Positions 15,407 to 23,662 of a DNA stretch of 52,319 nucleotides are shown here, piece by piece (position 1 is the first letter of the stretch; every line of letters starts with the position of its first letter). The stretch is from DATCMU01 sp036563245 (GTDB lineage: Bacteria; Pseudomonadota; Alphaproteobacteria; Rhizobiales; Devosiaceae). The stretch lies in the NCBI GenBank assembly GCA_036563245.1, contig DATCMU010000023.1, positions 1 to 52,319 of the forward strand, written 5' to 3'. Below the pieces are notes generated by a model. It was not told where the DNA came from. It saw nothing but the letters and a program-made list of their open reading frames with translations, and did no database searches. The position numbers and the translations under genes were made by a program.

Positions 15407-15437
15407 CCGCTGCTCTAACCAACTGAGCTACTCCGCC
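15361..15437 (-). tRNA. tRNA-Met (CAT anticodon)
   Basis: A 77-nt cloverleaf on the minus strand. The acceptor stem GGCGGAG pairs with CTCCGCT (one G-U), with discriminator A and an encoded CCA end. The D arm is GCTCAGTTGGTTAGAGC. The anticodon stem GCGGA/TCCGC encloses loop ATCATAA, giving CAT at 15401-15403. The T arm contains GGTTCAAGTCC. Elongator Met is the likely identity; a lysidine-modified tRNA-Ile2 also has CAT and cannot be excluded by eye. It is the integration target of the element to the left. Confidence 0.92.
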
Positions 15438-15586
15438 CCAGGTCCGCTTTCGTGCCCCATTGCAGGGCCTCGCGGCGGGCTTGCGCCACGGGCGATACCG
15501 GCCCGAAGCGACGGTGCTTATTAGGTTCGCGCCGTGCCCCTGTCAAGAACGCGCTGCGGCGCAGGGGCGCATTGCCCACGCCTTGT

Positions 15587-16732
15587 TCAGGCCGCCGCCG
15601 CTTCCCGGTTGGCCGCGGCGATGAATCCGCCGCCCAGCACCCGCGCCGTGGCGCTGTCGTCGCTGTAGAAAACGCAGGCCTGCCCCGGCGAAACCCCGTG
15701 CTCGCCCTCGACCAGGTCCACCATCGCCTCGCCGCCCTCCAGCGAGAGCCGCGCCGGCTGGGGCGCCCTTGTGGAGCGCACCTTCGCCTCCACGCGCAGC
15801 CCTTCGCGCGCCGCGTCCTCGAACGTGCCCTCGCCCAGCCAGTTCACGTTGCGCAAACGCACCCTGTGGGTTGCCAGCGCCTCGTAGGGGCCCACCACGA
15901 CGCGGCCCGTTTCCGGCTCCAGCCGCACCACGTAAAGCGGTTCGCCAGTGGCGATGCCAAGCCCGCGCCGCTGGCCGATGGTATAGTTCACGATGCCCTG
16001 ATGCTCGCCCAGCACGCGCCCGTTAACATGCACGATCTCGCCAGGCACCAGCGCCTCGGGATGCATGCGGCGGATCACCTCGGCATATTTGCCCTGCGGC
16101 ACGAAGCAGATGTCCTGGCTGTCGTGCTTGTCGGCGATTTCCAGCCCCAGTTCGCGGGCCAGTTCGCGGGTCTCGGGCTTGGTCATGCCGCCGAGCGGAA
16201 AGCGCAGGAACTCGAGTTGCGCCGGGGTGGTGGCGAACAGGAAGTAGCTCTGGTCGCGCTCCTCGTCGACCGGACGCGTCAGCACCCGCCGCCCGTCTTC
16301 CAACCGCGACTGCACATAGTGCCCGGTCGCCAGCGCATCGGCGCCCAGTTCGCGCGCCACGCCCATCAGATCCTCGAACTTCACCGTCTGGTTGCACGCG
16401 ATGCAGGGCACCGGCGTTTCGCCTTGCGCATAACTCTGGGCAAACGGCTCGATCACCGCTTCGCGAAACCGCGATTCATAGTCGAGCACATAATGGGGAA
16501 TGTTCAGCGCCGAGGCGACGCGCCGCGCATCGTGGATGTCCTGCCCCGCGCAGCACGACCCCTTGCGGTGCGTCGCCGCGCCGTGGTCGTAAAGCTGCAG
16601 GGTGATGCCGACCACGTCATAGCCCTGGCGGGCCAGAAGGCCAGCCACAACTGAGGAGTCGACGCCGCCGGACATGGCGACCACGACGCGGGTCTCGCCC
16701 GGGTTCTTGGCGATATCGAGAGAATTCAGCAT
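15587..16732 (-). CDS. mnmA: tRNA 2-thiouridylase MnmA
   Basis: 381 residues. Thiolates U34 of Lys, Glu and Gln tRNAs, using ATP and a persulfide relay. Seen: the PP-loop SGGVDSS (21-27), the catalytic Cys in PCIACNQTVKF (Cys113), the second Cys in SQDICFVPQ, and GQRRGLGI typical of the central domain. Length and order match the family. It is transcribed toward the tRNA-Met gene and is the first core gene after the mobile element. An Ala-rich tail (ANREAAAA) is unremarkable. Nothing in the sequence suggests special regulation. Confidence 0.97.
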   Translation of the reverse strand: MLNSLDIAKNPGETRVVVAMSGGVDSSVVAGLLARQGYDVVGITLQLYDHGAATHRKGSCCAGQDIHDARRVASALNIPHYVLDYESRFREAVIEPFAQSYAQGETPVPCIACNQTVKFEDLMGVARELGADALATGHYVQSRLEDGRRVLTRPVDEERDQSYFLFATTPAQLEFLRFPLGGMTKPETRELARELGLEIADKHDSQDICFVPQGKYAEVIRRMHPEALVPGEIVHVNGRVLGEHQGIVNYTIGQRRGLGIATGEPLYVVRLEPETGRVVVGPYEALATHRVRLRNVNWLGEGTFEDAAREGLRVEAKVRSTRAPQPARLSLEGGEAMVDLVEGEHGVSPGQACVFYSDDSATARVLGGGFIAAANREAAAA

Positions 16733-16944
16733 GTCTTTCCGATCCGGATGGGTTCAAGGTCCAACGGACGGCTGCCTTTTACGCCCTTTGCCCGCGCCCC
16801 GCAATCGCCGTGCCGCGCATGGGCAGATTTTGCCGGACAGCCCGGCAGCTTTGGCCCCAAAGGGCGTGTCCCGATGAAAGAGCGCTCGGCGCCTTTGCGA
16901 TTTAACGCACTGATTTCGCGTGAGTTTATTTTTTCAACGGCAAC

Positions 16945-16960
16945 TGGCAGGCGGCTTGCA
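16945..16960 (+). promoter_or_regulatory. Sigma-54 promoter for fliK-flgD
   Basis: TGGCAGGCGGCTTGCA matches the -24/-12 consensus TGGCACGNNNNTTGCW at all but one fixed position, with the correct GG-to-GC spacing. Transcription would begin near 16971, leaving room for a ribosome site only if translation starts at GTG 17002. It fits control by the sigma-54 activator FlbD encoded 7 kb downstream. Confidence 0.75.
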
Positions 16961-17001
16961 TTCGTCTCCCTGCCACCCTTGTGTCAGGAGCGGGAGCACG
17001 C

Positions 17002-18561
17002 GTGCCTTCCCCGGTCAACATCGCCATTCAACCTGCCCCTTCAGCGCAGGGCACAACTTCGGGCCAGCCGGCCAGCCCGGCAACGCCGTTCGACCGGTTG
17101 CTGGCAGCGCTCCTCGCAGCGGCGGGGCAAGAAGGTGGTGCGCCCGCCGCGCCGGGCGCTGTTCCCGCCTGTGAATCGCGGGCAGCGGGCAAGACCGCAG
17201 CCGCGACGGCATCGGTGTCGGCCACGAACGCGGAGACGACCTCCCCCCAGTCCGCCCTGCACAAGCTCATGGCCGATGTAGCCAAAGCGCTCGACAAGCT
17301 GGCCAGCGAGCTTGAGCATGGCGGCGAACCCCGGAAATCGACGATCGAGAATGCCATTGCCGCCGTCACCGCGCTGGCGCAATTCGCCCGCGCGCCGGAA
17401 ACGGGCAAAGCGCCCGACGCAACGCAGTTGGTCGCAAGTGTCGACGGCGCGAAGCTGATCGAGAAGCTCGATGGCCTGCGCGAGATTCTCGCCGCGGCGA
17501 CTGCCAACGGGGCGTCCGCGCCCACCGCCCCCCCTCCCCAATCCCGCGATGCCGGAACCAATACCGACCCGGTGGCGCCTGCCGCTGTTGTCGCCGCCCG
17601 TTCCGACGCGCCGGGCCCGCTATCGGCAAGGCTTTCCGCCGGAATTGCCGATGTCCTGAAGACCCTGGGTGGCAGCGAGCCGGAATTCTCCGCGCGCCTC
17701 GAAACGGTCATGCGGCAGTTGCAGCCCGCAACCGCAAATGCCCCGTCGCAATCCGCCGCGGCGGGTGCCAGGCCGGATTCGGGCGCGGCGCTATCGCCGC
17801 CGTCCGGTGCCGGCGCGCCTGTGGCAAGCCCCGAGGCGGGCGCCAGCCCACCGCCCTGGGCGGCAAAGGCGGCGCCGACGCCCGGCGCCCAAACCGCTTC
17901 CAGGAAAACCACGCCATCCGATGCCGCCAAAGTCACTGCGACGCCGCAGGCCGATACAACCGGCGCGCAGGCGACCAGCTCCCGAACAGACGCACCGGCA
18001 TCAGGCACCGCCAGCCAGCCCGCCGGCCCGTCGGCACTTCCACCTGCCCAGCACATTTCGCCGCCCACGGCGCAGGCAACACCCCCCGCGGCCGCCTACC
18101 AGCGCGCCGACGCCATGCTGAACGTGCCACAAGTCGCCTTCGAAATGGCGCGGCAGGTCCAGAACGGACAGAGCCGCTTCCAGATACGGCTGGATCCGCC
18201 CGAGCTTGGCCGGATCGATGTGAAGATGCGGGTCGATTCAGCCGGAAACGTTCACGCCCATCTCACCGTCGACCATCCGGGCACGTTCGACATGCTGCAG
18301 CGCGACGCGCGCGGCCTCGAGCGTGCGCTGGCCAATGCCGGCGTCGACGATTCAAGGACCACGCTCGAATTTTCGCTGCGCCAGGACCAGGCCGATTCCG
18401 GCACGCAGCAGGGTGCGTGGCAGGGCCAGGAGAACAACCGGCGCCCCGCGCCAACCAAGGGCACCACGGCGATTGCCCCCGGCCCGTCGCCTGAGCCCGG
18501 TATCCAGACCCTGGTCTATCGGGGGATCGCACGGCCGGGAGGCCTCGATCGATGGGCATGA
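17002..18561 (+). CDS. fliK: Flagellar hook-length control protein FliK
   Basis: About 519 residues. It is secreted during hook assembly and switches export specificity when the hook reaches length. The long N-terminal part is Ala/Pro/Thr-rich and low complexity, as expected for the ruler. The C-terminal ~110 residues are the Flg_hook domain: QSRFQIRLDPPELGRIDVKM, HAHLTVDHPGTFDMLQRDA, LERALANAGV. GTG 17002 is chosen because GGAGCGGGAG lies just upstream and the sigma-54 start site leaves too little leader for GTG 16981. The gene is followed by flgD. Extreme GC in the linker causes many spurious overlapping frames. Confidence 0.88.
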   Translation: MPSPVNIAIQPAPSAQGTTSGQPASPATPFDRLLAALLAAAGQEGGAPAAPGAVPACESRAAGKTAAATASVSATNAETTSPQSALHKLMADVAKALDKLASELEHGGEPRKSTIENAIAAVTALAQFARAPETGKAPDATQLVASVDGAKLIEKLDGLREILAAATANGASAPTAPPPQSRDAGTNTDPVAPAAVVAARSDAPGPLSARLSAGIADVLKTLGGSEPEFSARLETVMRQLQPATANAPSQSAAAGARPDSGAALSPPSGAGAPVASPEAGASPPPWAAKAAPTPGAQTASRKTTPSDAAKVTATPQADTTGAQATSSRTDAPASGTASQPAGPSALPPAQHISPPTAQATPPAAAYQRADAMLNVPQVAFEMARQVQNGQSRFQIRLDPPELGRIDVKMRVDSAGNVHAHLTVDHPGTFDMLQRDARGLERALANAGVDDSRTTLEFSLRQDQADSGTQQGAWQGQENNRRPAPTKGTTAIAPGPSPEPGIQTLVYRGIARPGGLDRWA

Positions 18562-18608
18562 AGCAACATACCGGCACCTCGCCGAAACGGTAATCCGAGG
18601 AGCAGCGA

Positions 18609-19265
18609 ATGAACGTCAACTCAGCAACGAGCACCGCAGCAGCCGCCACGACGGCAGCCGGCCCGTCGATCGCCGACAATTTCAATACGTTTCTCACCTT
18701 GCTCACCACGCAGCTGAAGAACCAGAACCCGCTCGATCCGCTCGACACCAACCAGTTCACCCAGCAACTGGTGCAGTTTTCCGGCGTCGAGCAGCAGCTC
18801 AAGACCAACACCTATCTGCAGACCCTGATCGAATCGAGCCAGGTCGCCTCCAACACCCAGGCCGTGTCGTTCATCGGCAAGAAGGTGACGTCGGCCAACG
18901 CAAAGTCGCAGCTTGTCGATGGGTCAGCCAACTGGATCTATTCGATCGGCAAGAATGCCGACAGCGCCGCCATCACCATCAAGGATGCCAATGGAAACGC
19001 GGTATATACGAAGAAGATGCCGCTTTCGGCCGGGACCGGTTCCTTCACCTGGGACGGGGTCGGCGATGCCGGCGTCGCCTTGCCCGATGGCGCCTATTCC
19101 ATCACCATCGATGCCCGCGACAGTTCAGGCAACTATATCCCGGTGTCCACCCAGATGACCGGGCAGGTTGTCGGCGTCGATCTCTCCGGCTCCCAGCCGG
19201 TACTGAAACTCAACGGCGGCGCCACCGTTCCGATGTCCTCGGTGATCGCCGTCAACTCGGCCTGA
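18609..19265 (+). CDS. flgD: Flagellar hook-capping protein FlgD
   Basis: 218 residues. It caps the growing hook and guides FlgE polymerisation. The N-terminal block FNTFLTLLTTQLKNQNPLDP and TNQFTQQLVQFSGVEQQLKTN is the conserved FlgD signature. The C-terminal half has the FlgD Ig/Tudor-like strands (GSFTWDGVGDAG, LPDGAYSITIDA). A CCGAGGAGCAGCG ribosome site precedes ATG 18609. It lies 47 bp after fliK and is probably served by the same sigma-54 promoter. Confidence 0.95.
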   Translation: MNVNSATSTAAAATTAAGPSIADNFNTFLTLLTTQLKNQNPLDPLDTNQFTQQLVQFSGVEQQLKTNTYLQTLIESSQVASNTQAVSFIGKKVTSANAKSQLVDGSANWIYSIGKNADSAAITIKDANGNAVYTKKMPLSAGTGSFTWDGVGDAGVALPDGAYSITIDARDSSGNYIPVSTQMTGQVVGVDLSGSQPVLKLNGGATVPMSSVIAVNSA

Positions 19266-19401
19266 GCCTTCCCCCGGTCGCCCCGCGGCAGGCTCGAAAT
19301 CGTTCAAACTCTTAAAGCTTTCTAACCAATGCCTTAGCCAAATTTTAAGCGAGGCGCGGTACTTTGCGTTGTGCATGGTCAGGTTGAGTATTGAGAGTAG
19401 A

Positions 19402-19680
19402 ATGACCGTTCAGATGCGTCCGCGCGTAAAATATGTCATTGGCCCCGACGGCAGTCCGCTGACGATTGCCGATCTGCCGCCCAAGAACACCAAGCGCTGG
19501 GTCATCCGGCGCAAGGCCGAAGTGGTGGCAGCCGTAAGAGGCGGCCTGTTGTCTCTCGAGGAAGCGTGCGAACGCTATACCTTGAGCGTCGACGAGTTCC
19601 TGAACTGGCAGGCCGCCATCGACAAGCACGGCCTGGCCGGCTTGCGGACGACCTGGATCCAGCACTACCGCGAGACCTGA
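19402..19680 (+). CDS. sciP: CtrA inhibitor SciP (DUF1153)
   Basis: 92 residues from ATG 19402, the length known for SciP; an upstream TTG at 19369 is less likely. RPRVKYVIGPDGSPLTIADL opens the protein, PPKNTKRWVIRRKAEVVAAV is the basic segment, and LLSLEEACERYTLSVDEFLN is the helix-turn-helix. SciP binds DNA-bound CtrA and blocks RNA polymerase recruitment at CtrA promoters in G1. A TTAA-type element lies upstream (TTAAAGCTTTCTAACC, 19312-19327), consistent with CtrA control. A strong terminator follows, so it is transcribed separately from fliF. Confidence 0.9.
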   Translation: MTVQMRPRVKYVIGPDGSPLTIADLPPKNTKRWVIRRKAEVVAAVRGGLLSLEEACERYTLSVDEFLNWQAAIDKHGLAGLRTTWIQHYRET

Positions 19681-19715
19681 TCGCAACAATCGTTCTCCGA
19701 TTGGCCAATTCGCAG

Positions 19716-19745
19716 CCCGCGAGCCGCAAGGCGTCGCGGGTTTTT
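19716..19745 (+). terminator. Intrinsic terminator after sciP
   Basis: CCCGCGA (19716-19722) pairs with TCGCGGG (19734-19740), the loop can pair further, and TTTTT follows. It lies 36 bp after the sciP stop. Confidence 0.8.
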
Positions 19746-19836
19746 GCGTCCGTCGCGATGCAACACTGCCTCCGCACACGGGTCCGCCGCCCGGCGCAGG
19801 CAATTTCTGCCGATTTTTGCATTTTGAAACGAACCG

Positions 19837-19853
19837 TTAAGATAGTGTTTACC
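19837..19853 (+). promoter_or_regulatory. CtrA box upstream of fliF
   Basis: TTAAGATAGTGTTTACC fits TTAA-N7-TTAACC with one mismatch and lies 17 bp before the fliF start. CtrA activates early flagellar operons from such sites in Caulobacter and its relatives. Confidence 0.6.
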
Positions 19854-19869
19854 ATCCGCTAGGTAGTTC

Positions 19870-21570
19870 TTGCCTAGTCGGATGGGGCCGGATTCGGCAC
19901 CCCCGAAAAAAAAGACCGCCGGGGGGCACGTGTCCGGATTATTGCAGTTTCTCAACAGGTTGGGGATGGCGCGGCTTGCGGCCATGGGGGTTGTGGCGGC
20001 CTTGCTGCTCGCCTTCTTCGCCTACCTGATGTTTTCCTTCACTGCCCCCCACATGGCGCCGCTCTATACGGGCCTCTCGCTCGACGATTCCTCGGCGATC
20101 ATCAAGGAACTCAAGGCGCAGAACGTTCCCTATGAACTGCGCGGTGACGGCGAAAGCATCCTGGTGCCCCGCGACCAGATCACGGCCCTCCGGATGACCC
20201 TTGCCGGAGACGGCCTGCCATCGCGCGGGCAGGTCGGCTACGAGATTTTCGATCAGCAATCCACCCTGGGCGCCACCAGCTTCGTCCAGAACATCAATGC
20301 GGTTCGGGCGCTCGAGGGCGAACTGGCCCGTACAATCAGTTCGCTCGCCCGTGTGAAGTCGGCCCGCGTGCACCTGGTGCTACCCGAGCGCCAGTTGTTC
20401 GAGCGCCAGCCGAAAAATCCTTCCGCCGCGATCGTCCTTGCGGTCCGCGGGCAGCTCTCTTCGGGCGAAGTGCGCGCCATCCAGCATCTCGTCGCCTCGG
20501 CGGTCGAGGGCATGACACCCAACGAGGTATCCATCGTCGATGACAGCGGCACGCTTCTGGCCGCCGGCGCCGACGGCAGCGACCCGGGCATGGCGGCCTC
20601 CGACCTGCAGGACCGTACCGCAAGCATCGAGAACCGTTTGCGCACCAGCGTCGAGGAACTGCTCGCCAATGTGGTGGGGGCCGGCCGCGCCCGCGTCCAG
20701 GTGACCGCCGAGCTCAATACCGACCGCTCCACGGTCACCTCCGAGACCTTCGACCCAAATTCGCAGGTGGTTCGCTCCACCCAGACCCGCGACCTGGCAT
20801 CCAACGAAACAAAGCCCACCGACGGCGGACCGGTCAGCGTGGCGAACCAGTTGCCTGGCAGTCAGACATCGGCGGGAACATCGGCGGCGTCGCAGAACTC
20901 CAAGACGACCGAGGAAACGACCAATTACGAGATTTCAAAGACCACGGAGACGCGCGTTGCCGAGGCCGGCGGCGTCAAGCGCCTCTCGGTCGCGGTAGTG
21001 GTTGACGGAACCTACACCGACGACGGCAAGGGCAACGCGACCTATACCCCGCGCTCCCAGCAGGAGCTGGACCAGATCAAGGCTCTTGTCAGTTCGGCGG
21101 TTGGGTTCGATGCCTCGCGCGGCGACCAGATCGAGGTCGTCAATCTCAAGTTCGCCTCCCGTCCCGATCTCACCGCGGGCACATCGGCCCCCGGCCTGTT
21201 TGATTTCACCCGCGACGACCTGTTCTCCGCCGCCCAGATCGGCGTGTCGCTGCTGATTGGGCTCGCGCTGATCGTGTTCGTCATGCGTCCGCTGATTTCC
21301 AAGGTACTCAGCCCTGAATCCGCACCCATGCCCCTGCCCGCGCCCACGCGCGGACATCCCACCGAATCGGCAGGCGACGATATCGCCGGGTTCGAGCCGG
21401 CACAGGTTTCCGGCCCAAGGGTACCACCCTCTGCAGCCCCCTGGGTGGACCAGGCCAAGTCGCTGGGAGAAGCGCAGCAGCAGACCCTGAAGACCGTCGG
21501 GTCGCTGGTCGAGGAACACCCCAAACAGGCCACCGTCATCGTGCGGGACTGGCTTAACCAGGCGGCATGA
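19870..21570 (+). CDS. fliF: Flagellar MS-ring protein FliF
   Basis: 566 residues. It forms the membrane ring on which the motor and export gate assemble. The N-terminal transmembrane helix is VVAALLLAFFAYLMFSF. The periplasmic ring-building domains include MAPLYTGLSLDDSSAIIKEL and ARVHLVLPERQLFERQP. The second helix is near residue 455 (VSLLIGLALIVFVMRPLI), and the C-terminal FliG-binding tail ends VIVRDWLNQAA. TTG 19870 has AGGTAG in ribosome-site position; ATG 19882 is an alternative. Its stop overlaps the fliG start by 4 bp. A CtrA box precedes it. Confidence 0.96.
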   Translation: MPSRMGPDSAPPKKKTAGGHVSGLLQFLNRLGMARLAAMGVVAALLLAFFAYLMFSFTAPHMAPLYTGLSLDDSSAIIKELKAQNVPYELRGDGESILVPRDQITALRMTLAGDGLPSRGQVGYEIFDQQSTLGATSFVQNINAVRALEGELARTISSLARVKSARVHLVLPERQLFERQPKNPSAAIVLAVRGQLSSGEVRAIQHLVASAVEGMTPNEVSIVDDSGTLLAAGADGSDPGMAASDLQDRTASIENRLRTSVEELLANVVGAGRARVQVTAELNTDRSTVTSETFDPNSQVVRSTQTRDLASNETKPTDGGPVSVANQLPGSQTSAGTSAASQNSKTTEETTNYEISKTTETRVAEAGGVKRLSVAVVVDGTYTDDGKGNATYTPRSQQELDQIKALVSSAVGFDASRGDQIEVVNLKFASRPDLTAGTSAPGLFDFTRDDLFSAAQIGVSLLIGLALIVFVMRPLISKVLSPESAPMPLPAPTRGHPTESAGDDIAGFEPAQVSGPRVPPSAAPWVDQAKSLGEAQQQTLKTVGSLVEEHPKQATVIVRDWLNQAA

Positions 21571-22652
21571 CCGGTATGGCGACGAGCGCAGCCATGAGCG
21601 AGGAAGGTTTCGGGATCAAGCGCGGCGGGCTTGTCGTGGGCGCCGACGCCACCGAGCGCGCCCTGGCCGGGGACGAGAAGGCGGCAGTTCTGCTGCTCGC
21701 GCTCGGCCCGGACTATGGCCGGCCGATCCTCGAGGAGCTCGACGACATGGAATTGCGGCTGGTCTCGCGCGCCATGTCGCGGCTCGGCGCCATCACCCAG
21801 GGCATGCTCGACGCGTTGATGGTGGAATTCGTCACAACGATTTCCTCCAATGGCTCGCTCTCGGGTAACGCGGAAACCACCGAGCGGTTGCTGCTCTCTT
21901 TCCTGCCCAGCGAGCGGGTCGATGCAATCATGGAGGAAATCCGCGGCCCCGCCGGCCGCAACATGTGGGAGAAGCTCTCCAACGTCCAGGAAGACGTCCT
22001 CGCCAACTATCTCAAGAACGAATATCCCCAGACTATCGCCGTCGTCCTTTCCAAGCTCTCCACCGATCATGCCAGCCGGGTGCTCGCGGTTCTTCCCGAG
22101 GATCTCGCCATGGACGTGGTGCAGCGCATGCTCGGCCTCGACCCGGTGCAAAAGGAGATCCTTGAAAAGATCGAGGCGACCCTTCGCACCGAATTCATGT
22201 CCACGCTCTCCCACACCCAGCGCCGCGACAGCCACGAGCAGATGGCGGAAATCTTCAACGCATTCGACCGCCAGACCGAGGCCCGCTTCATCACCGGCCT
22301 CGAGGAGACCAACCGCGAGGCCGCCGAGCGCATCAAGGCGCTCATGTTCACCTTCGAGGACCTGACAAAGCTCGAGTCCGCCGCGATCCAGACGCTCCTG
22401 CAGGCCATGGAGAAGAAGGAACTGGCCCTCGCGCTCAAGGGCGCGAGCGAGCCGGCCCGCGAATATTTCTTCGCCAACATGTCGGCCCGCGCCGCGCGCA
22501 TGCTGCGCGACGACATGGAGGCGATGGGCCCTGTCCGCCTCAAGGATGTCGACGAGGCCCAGTCGCGCATGGTGTCCATCGCCAAGGACCTGGCGGCGCG
22601 CGGCGAAATCGTCATCGCCAAGGCCCGCGGCGACGAGGAGATGATTGGATGA
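21567..22652 (+). CDS. fliG: Flagellar motor switch protein FliG
   Basis: 361 residues, slightly longer than the usual ~335. Couples the rotor to stator torque. Seen: the N-terminal FliF-binding domain (GDEKAAVLLLALGPDYG), the middle domain with EEIRGPAGRNMWEKLSN and EYPQTIAVVLSKL, and the C-terminal charged torque helix region (LALALKGASEPAREYFFANM, then DMEAMGPVRLKDVDEAQ). It overlaps fliF and fliH by 4 bp each (ATGA), indicating coupled translation and fixed stoichiometry. Confidence 0.96.
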   Translation: MTGMATSAAMSEEGFGIKRGGLVVGADATERALAGDEKAAVLLLALGPDYGRPILEELDDMELRLVSRAMSRLGAITQGMLDALMVEFVTTISSNGSLSGNAETTERLLLSFLPSERVDAIMEEIRGPAGRNMWEKLSNVQEDVLANYLKNEYPQTIAVVLSKLSTDHASRVLAVLPEDLAMDVVQRMLGLDPVQKEILEKIEATLRTEFMSTLSHTQRRDSHEQMAEIFNAFDRQTEARFITGLEETNREAAERIKALMFTFEDLTKLESAAIQTLLQAMEKKELALALKGASEPAREYFFANMSARAARMLRDDMEAMGPVRLKDVDEAQSRMVSIAKDLAARGEIVIAKARGDEEMIG

Positions 22653-23311
22653 GCGCAGCCACGGCACCGGTCCGCTTCACTTTCGACCTCGATCTCTCCT
22701 GCATGGAAGAACACGGCCGCACCATCAATGCGGCCGATGTCGATACGCTGGTCGCCGAGGCGCGGCGCCAGGGCTTCGAACAGGGCTGGAACGAGGCGCG
22801 CGGCGACGCCGAGGCCCGCGCGCGCGAAGCCATGATCGCGGCCGCCGGCATCCTCACCAGCGAGGCAAGTCGCCTGACCGAGGCCTTCGACCGGGCCCGC
22901 GCCGCGTACCGGGCCGAGGCCGCGCAACTCGCCGTCGAAGTCGGCCGGAAGCTGGCCGGGCGCCTGGTCGAACGCCAGCCCATTGCCGAAATCGAGGCAC
23001 TTGTGGAGGAGAGCCTGGCCTCCCTCAATCGCGTCCCGCACGTGGTGATCCAGTGCGCGCCGGATCTGGCGGATGCGGTTCGCGAGACCGCGGAAACAGC
23101 AATGAAGACCAGCGGTTACGCGGGCCGCCTGGTCGTCATGGGCGATCCCGACATCGCGCCCGGCGACGCCCGCATCGAATGGGCCGATGGCGGCCTTGTG
23201 CGCGACACCGCCCAGATCGACTCCGAAATATCGAGGGCGCTTTCCGACTATCTCGCCAGTCACGGCGGGAACGCCCTTCAAGACCTATCCGATGAAGGAA
23301 ACGAGCAATGA
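22649..23311 (+). CDS. fliH: Flagellar assembly protein FliH
   Basis: 220 residues. FliH binds the FliI ATPase and docks it to the export gate. Evidence is the pattern rather than strong motifs: Ala/Glu/Arg-rich coiled coil (ARRQGFEQGWNEARGDAEAR), a C-terminal alpha/beta domain like V-ATPase E subunits (HVVIQCAPDLADAV, GDARIEWADGG), and position between fliG and fliN. ADGG and the flanking strands are typical FliH features. Start and stop overlap both neighbours by 4 bp. Confidence 0.85.
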   Translation: MSAATAPVRFTFDLDLSCMEEHGRTINAADVDTLVAEARRQGFEQGWNEARGDAEARAREAMIAAAGILTSEASRLTEAFDRARAAYRAEAAQLAVEVGRKLAGRLVERQPIAEIEALVEESLASLNRVPHVVIQCAPDLADAVRETAETAMKTSGYAGRLVVMGDPDIAPGDARIEWADGGLVRDTAQIDSEISRALSDYLASHGGNALQDLSDEGNEQ

Positions 23312-23643
23312 GCGAAACGGAAAACGGCACCACCGAATCCGTGACCTTCGAGGAAATGGCTCCGAACCCGGACGGCGGGCCGATGAGCCCCACCGAGCGC
23401 ACCGCCGCCGATCTGGAGGCGGTCTTTGACGTCCCGGTCCGCATTTCGGTTGTGCTTGGCAAGTCGCGCATGCCGGTCAGCCAGTTGCTCAAGATGGATG
23501 TGGGCACGGTTGTCGAACTCGACCGGCAAGTGGGCGAGGCCGTGGATATCTATGTCAACGACCGCCTGGTTGCCCGTGGGGAAATCGTGCTGGTGGAAAA
23601 CAAGCTCGGCGTGACCATGACCGAGATCGTCAAGGCCGGTTGA
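23308..23643 (+). CDS. fliN: Flagellar motor switch protein FliN
   Basis: 111 residues. A C-ring component with the SpoA (FliMN_C) domain: LEAVFDVPVRISVVLGKSRM, then QLLKMDVGTVVELDRQVGEA and NDRLVARGEIVLVENKLGV, which align with FliN throughout. The N-terminal ~35 residues are acidic and flexible. It is the last of the four genes fliF-fliG-fliH-fliN joined by 4-bp overlaps. fliM is not in this window, so the rest of the switch is encoded elsewhere. Confidence 0.95.
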   Translation: MSETENGTTESVTFEEMAPNPDGGPMSPTERTAADLEAVFDVPVRISVVLGKSRMPVSQLLKMDVGTVVELDRQVGEAVDIYVNDRLVARGEIVLVENKLGVTMTEIVKAG

Positions 23644-23662
23644 GCCGATTGGAGAGACCCGA

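Noticed and set aside
15452..16654. 400-residue plus-strand frame opposite mnmA
   Set aside because: Arg/His/Ala-rich antisense of a GC-rich gene; mnmA motifs are complete on the other strand.
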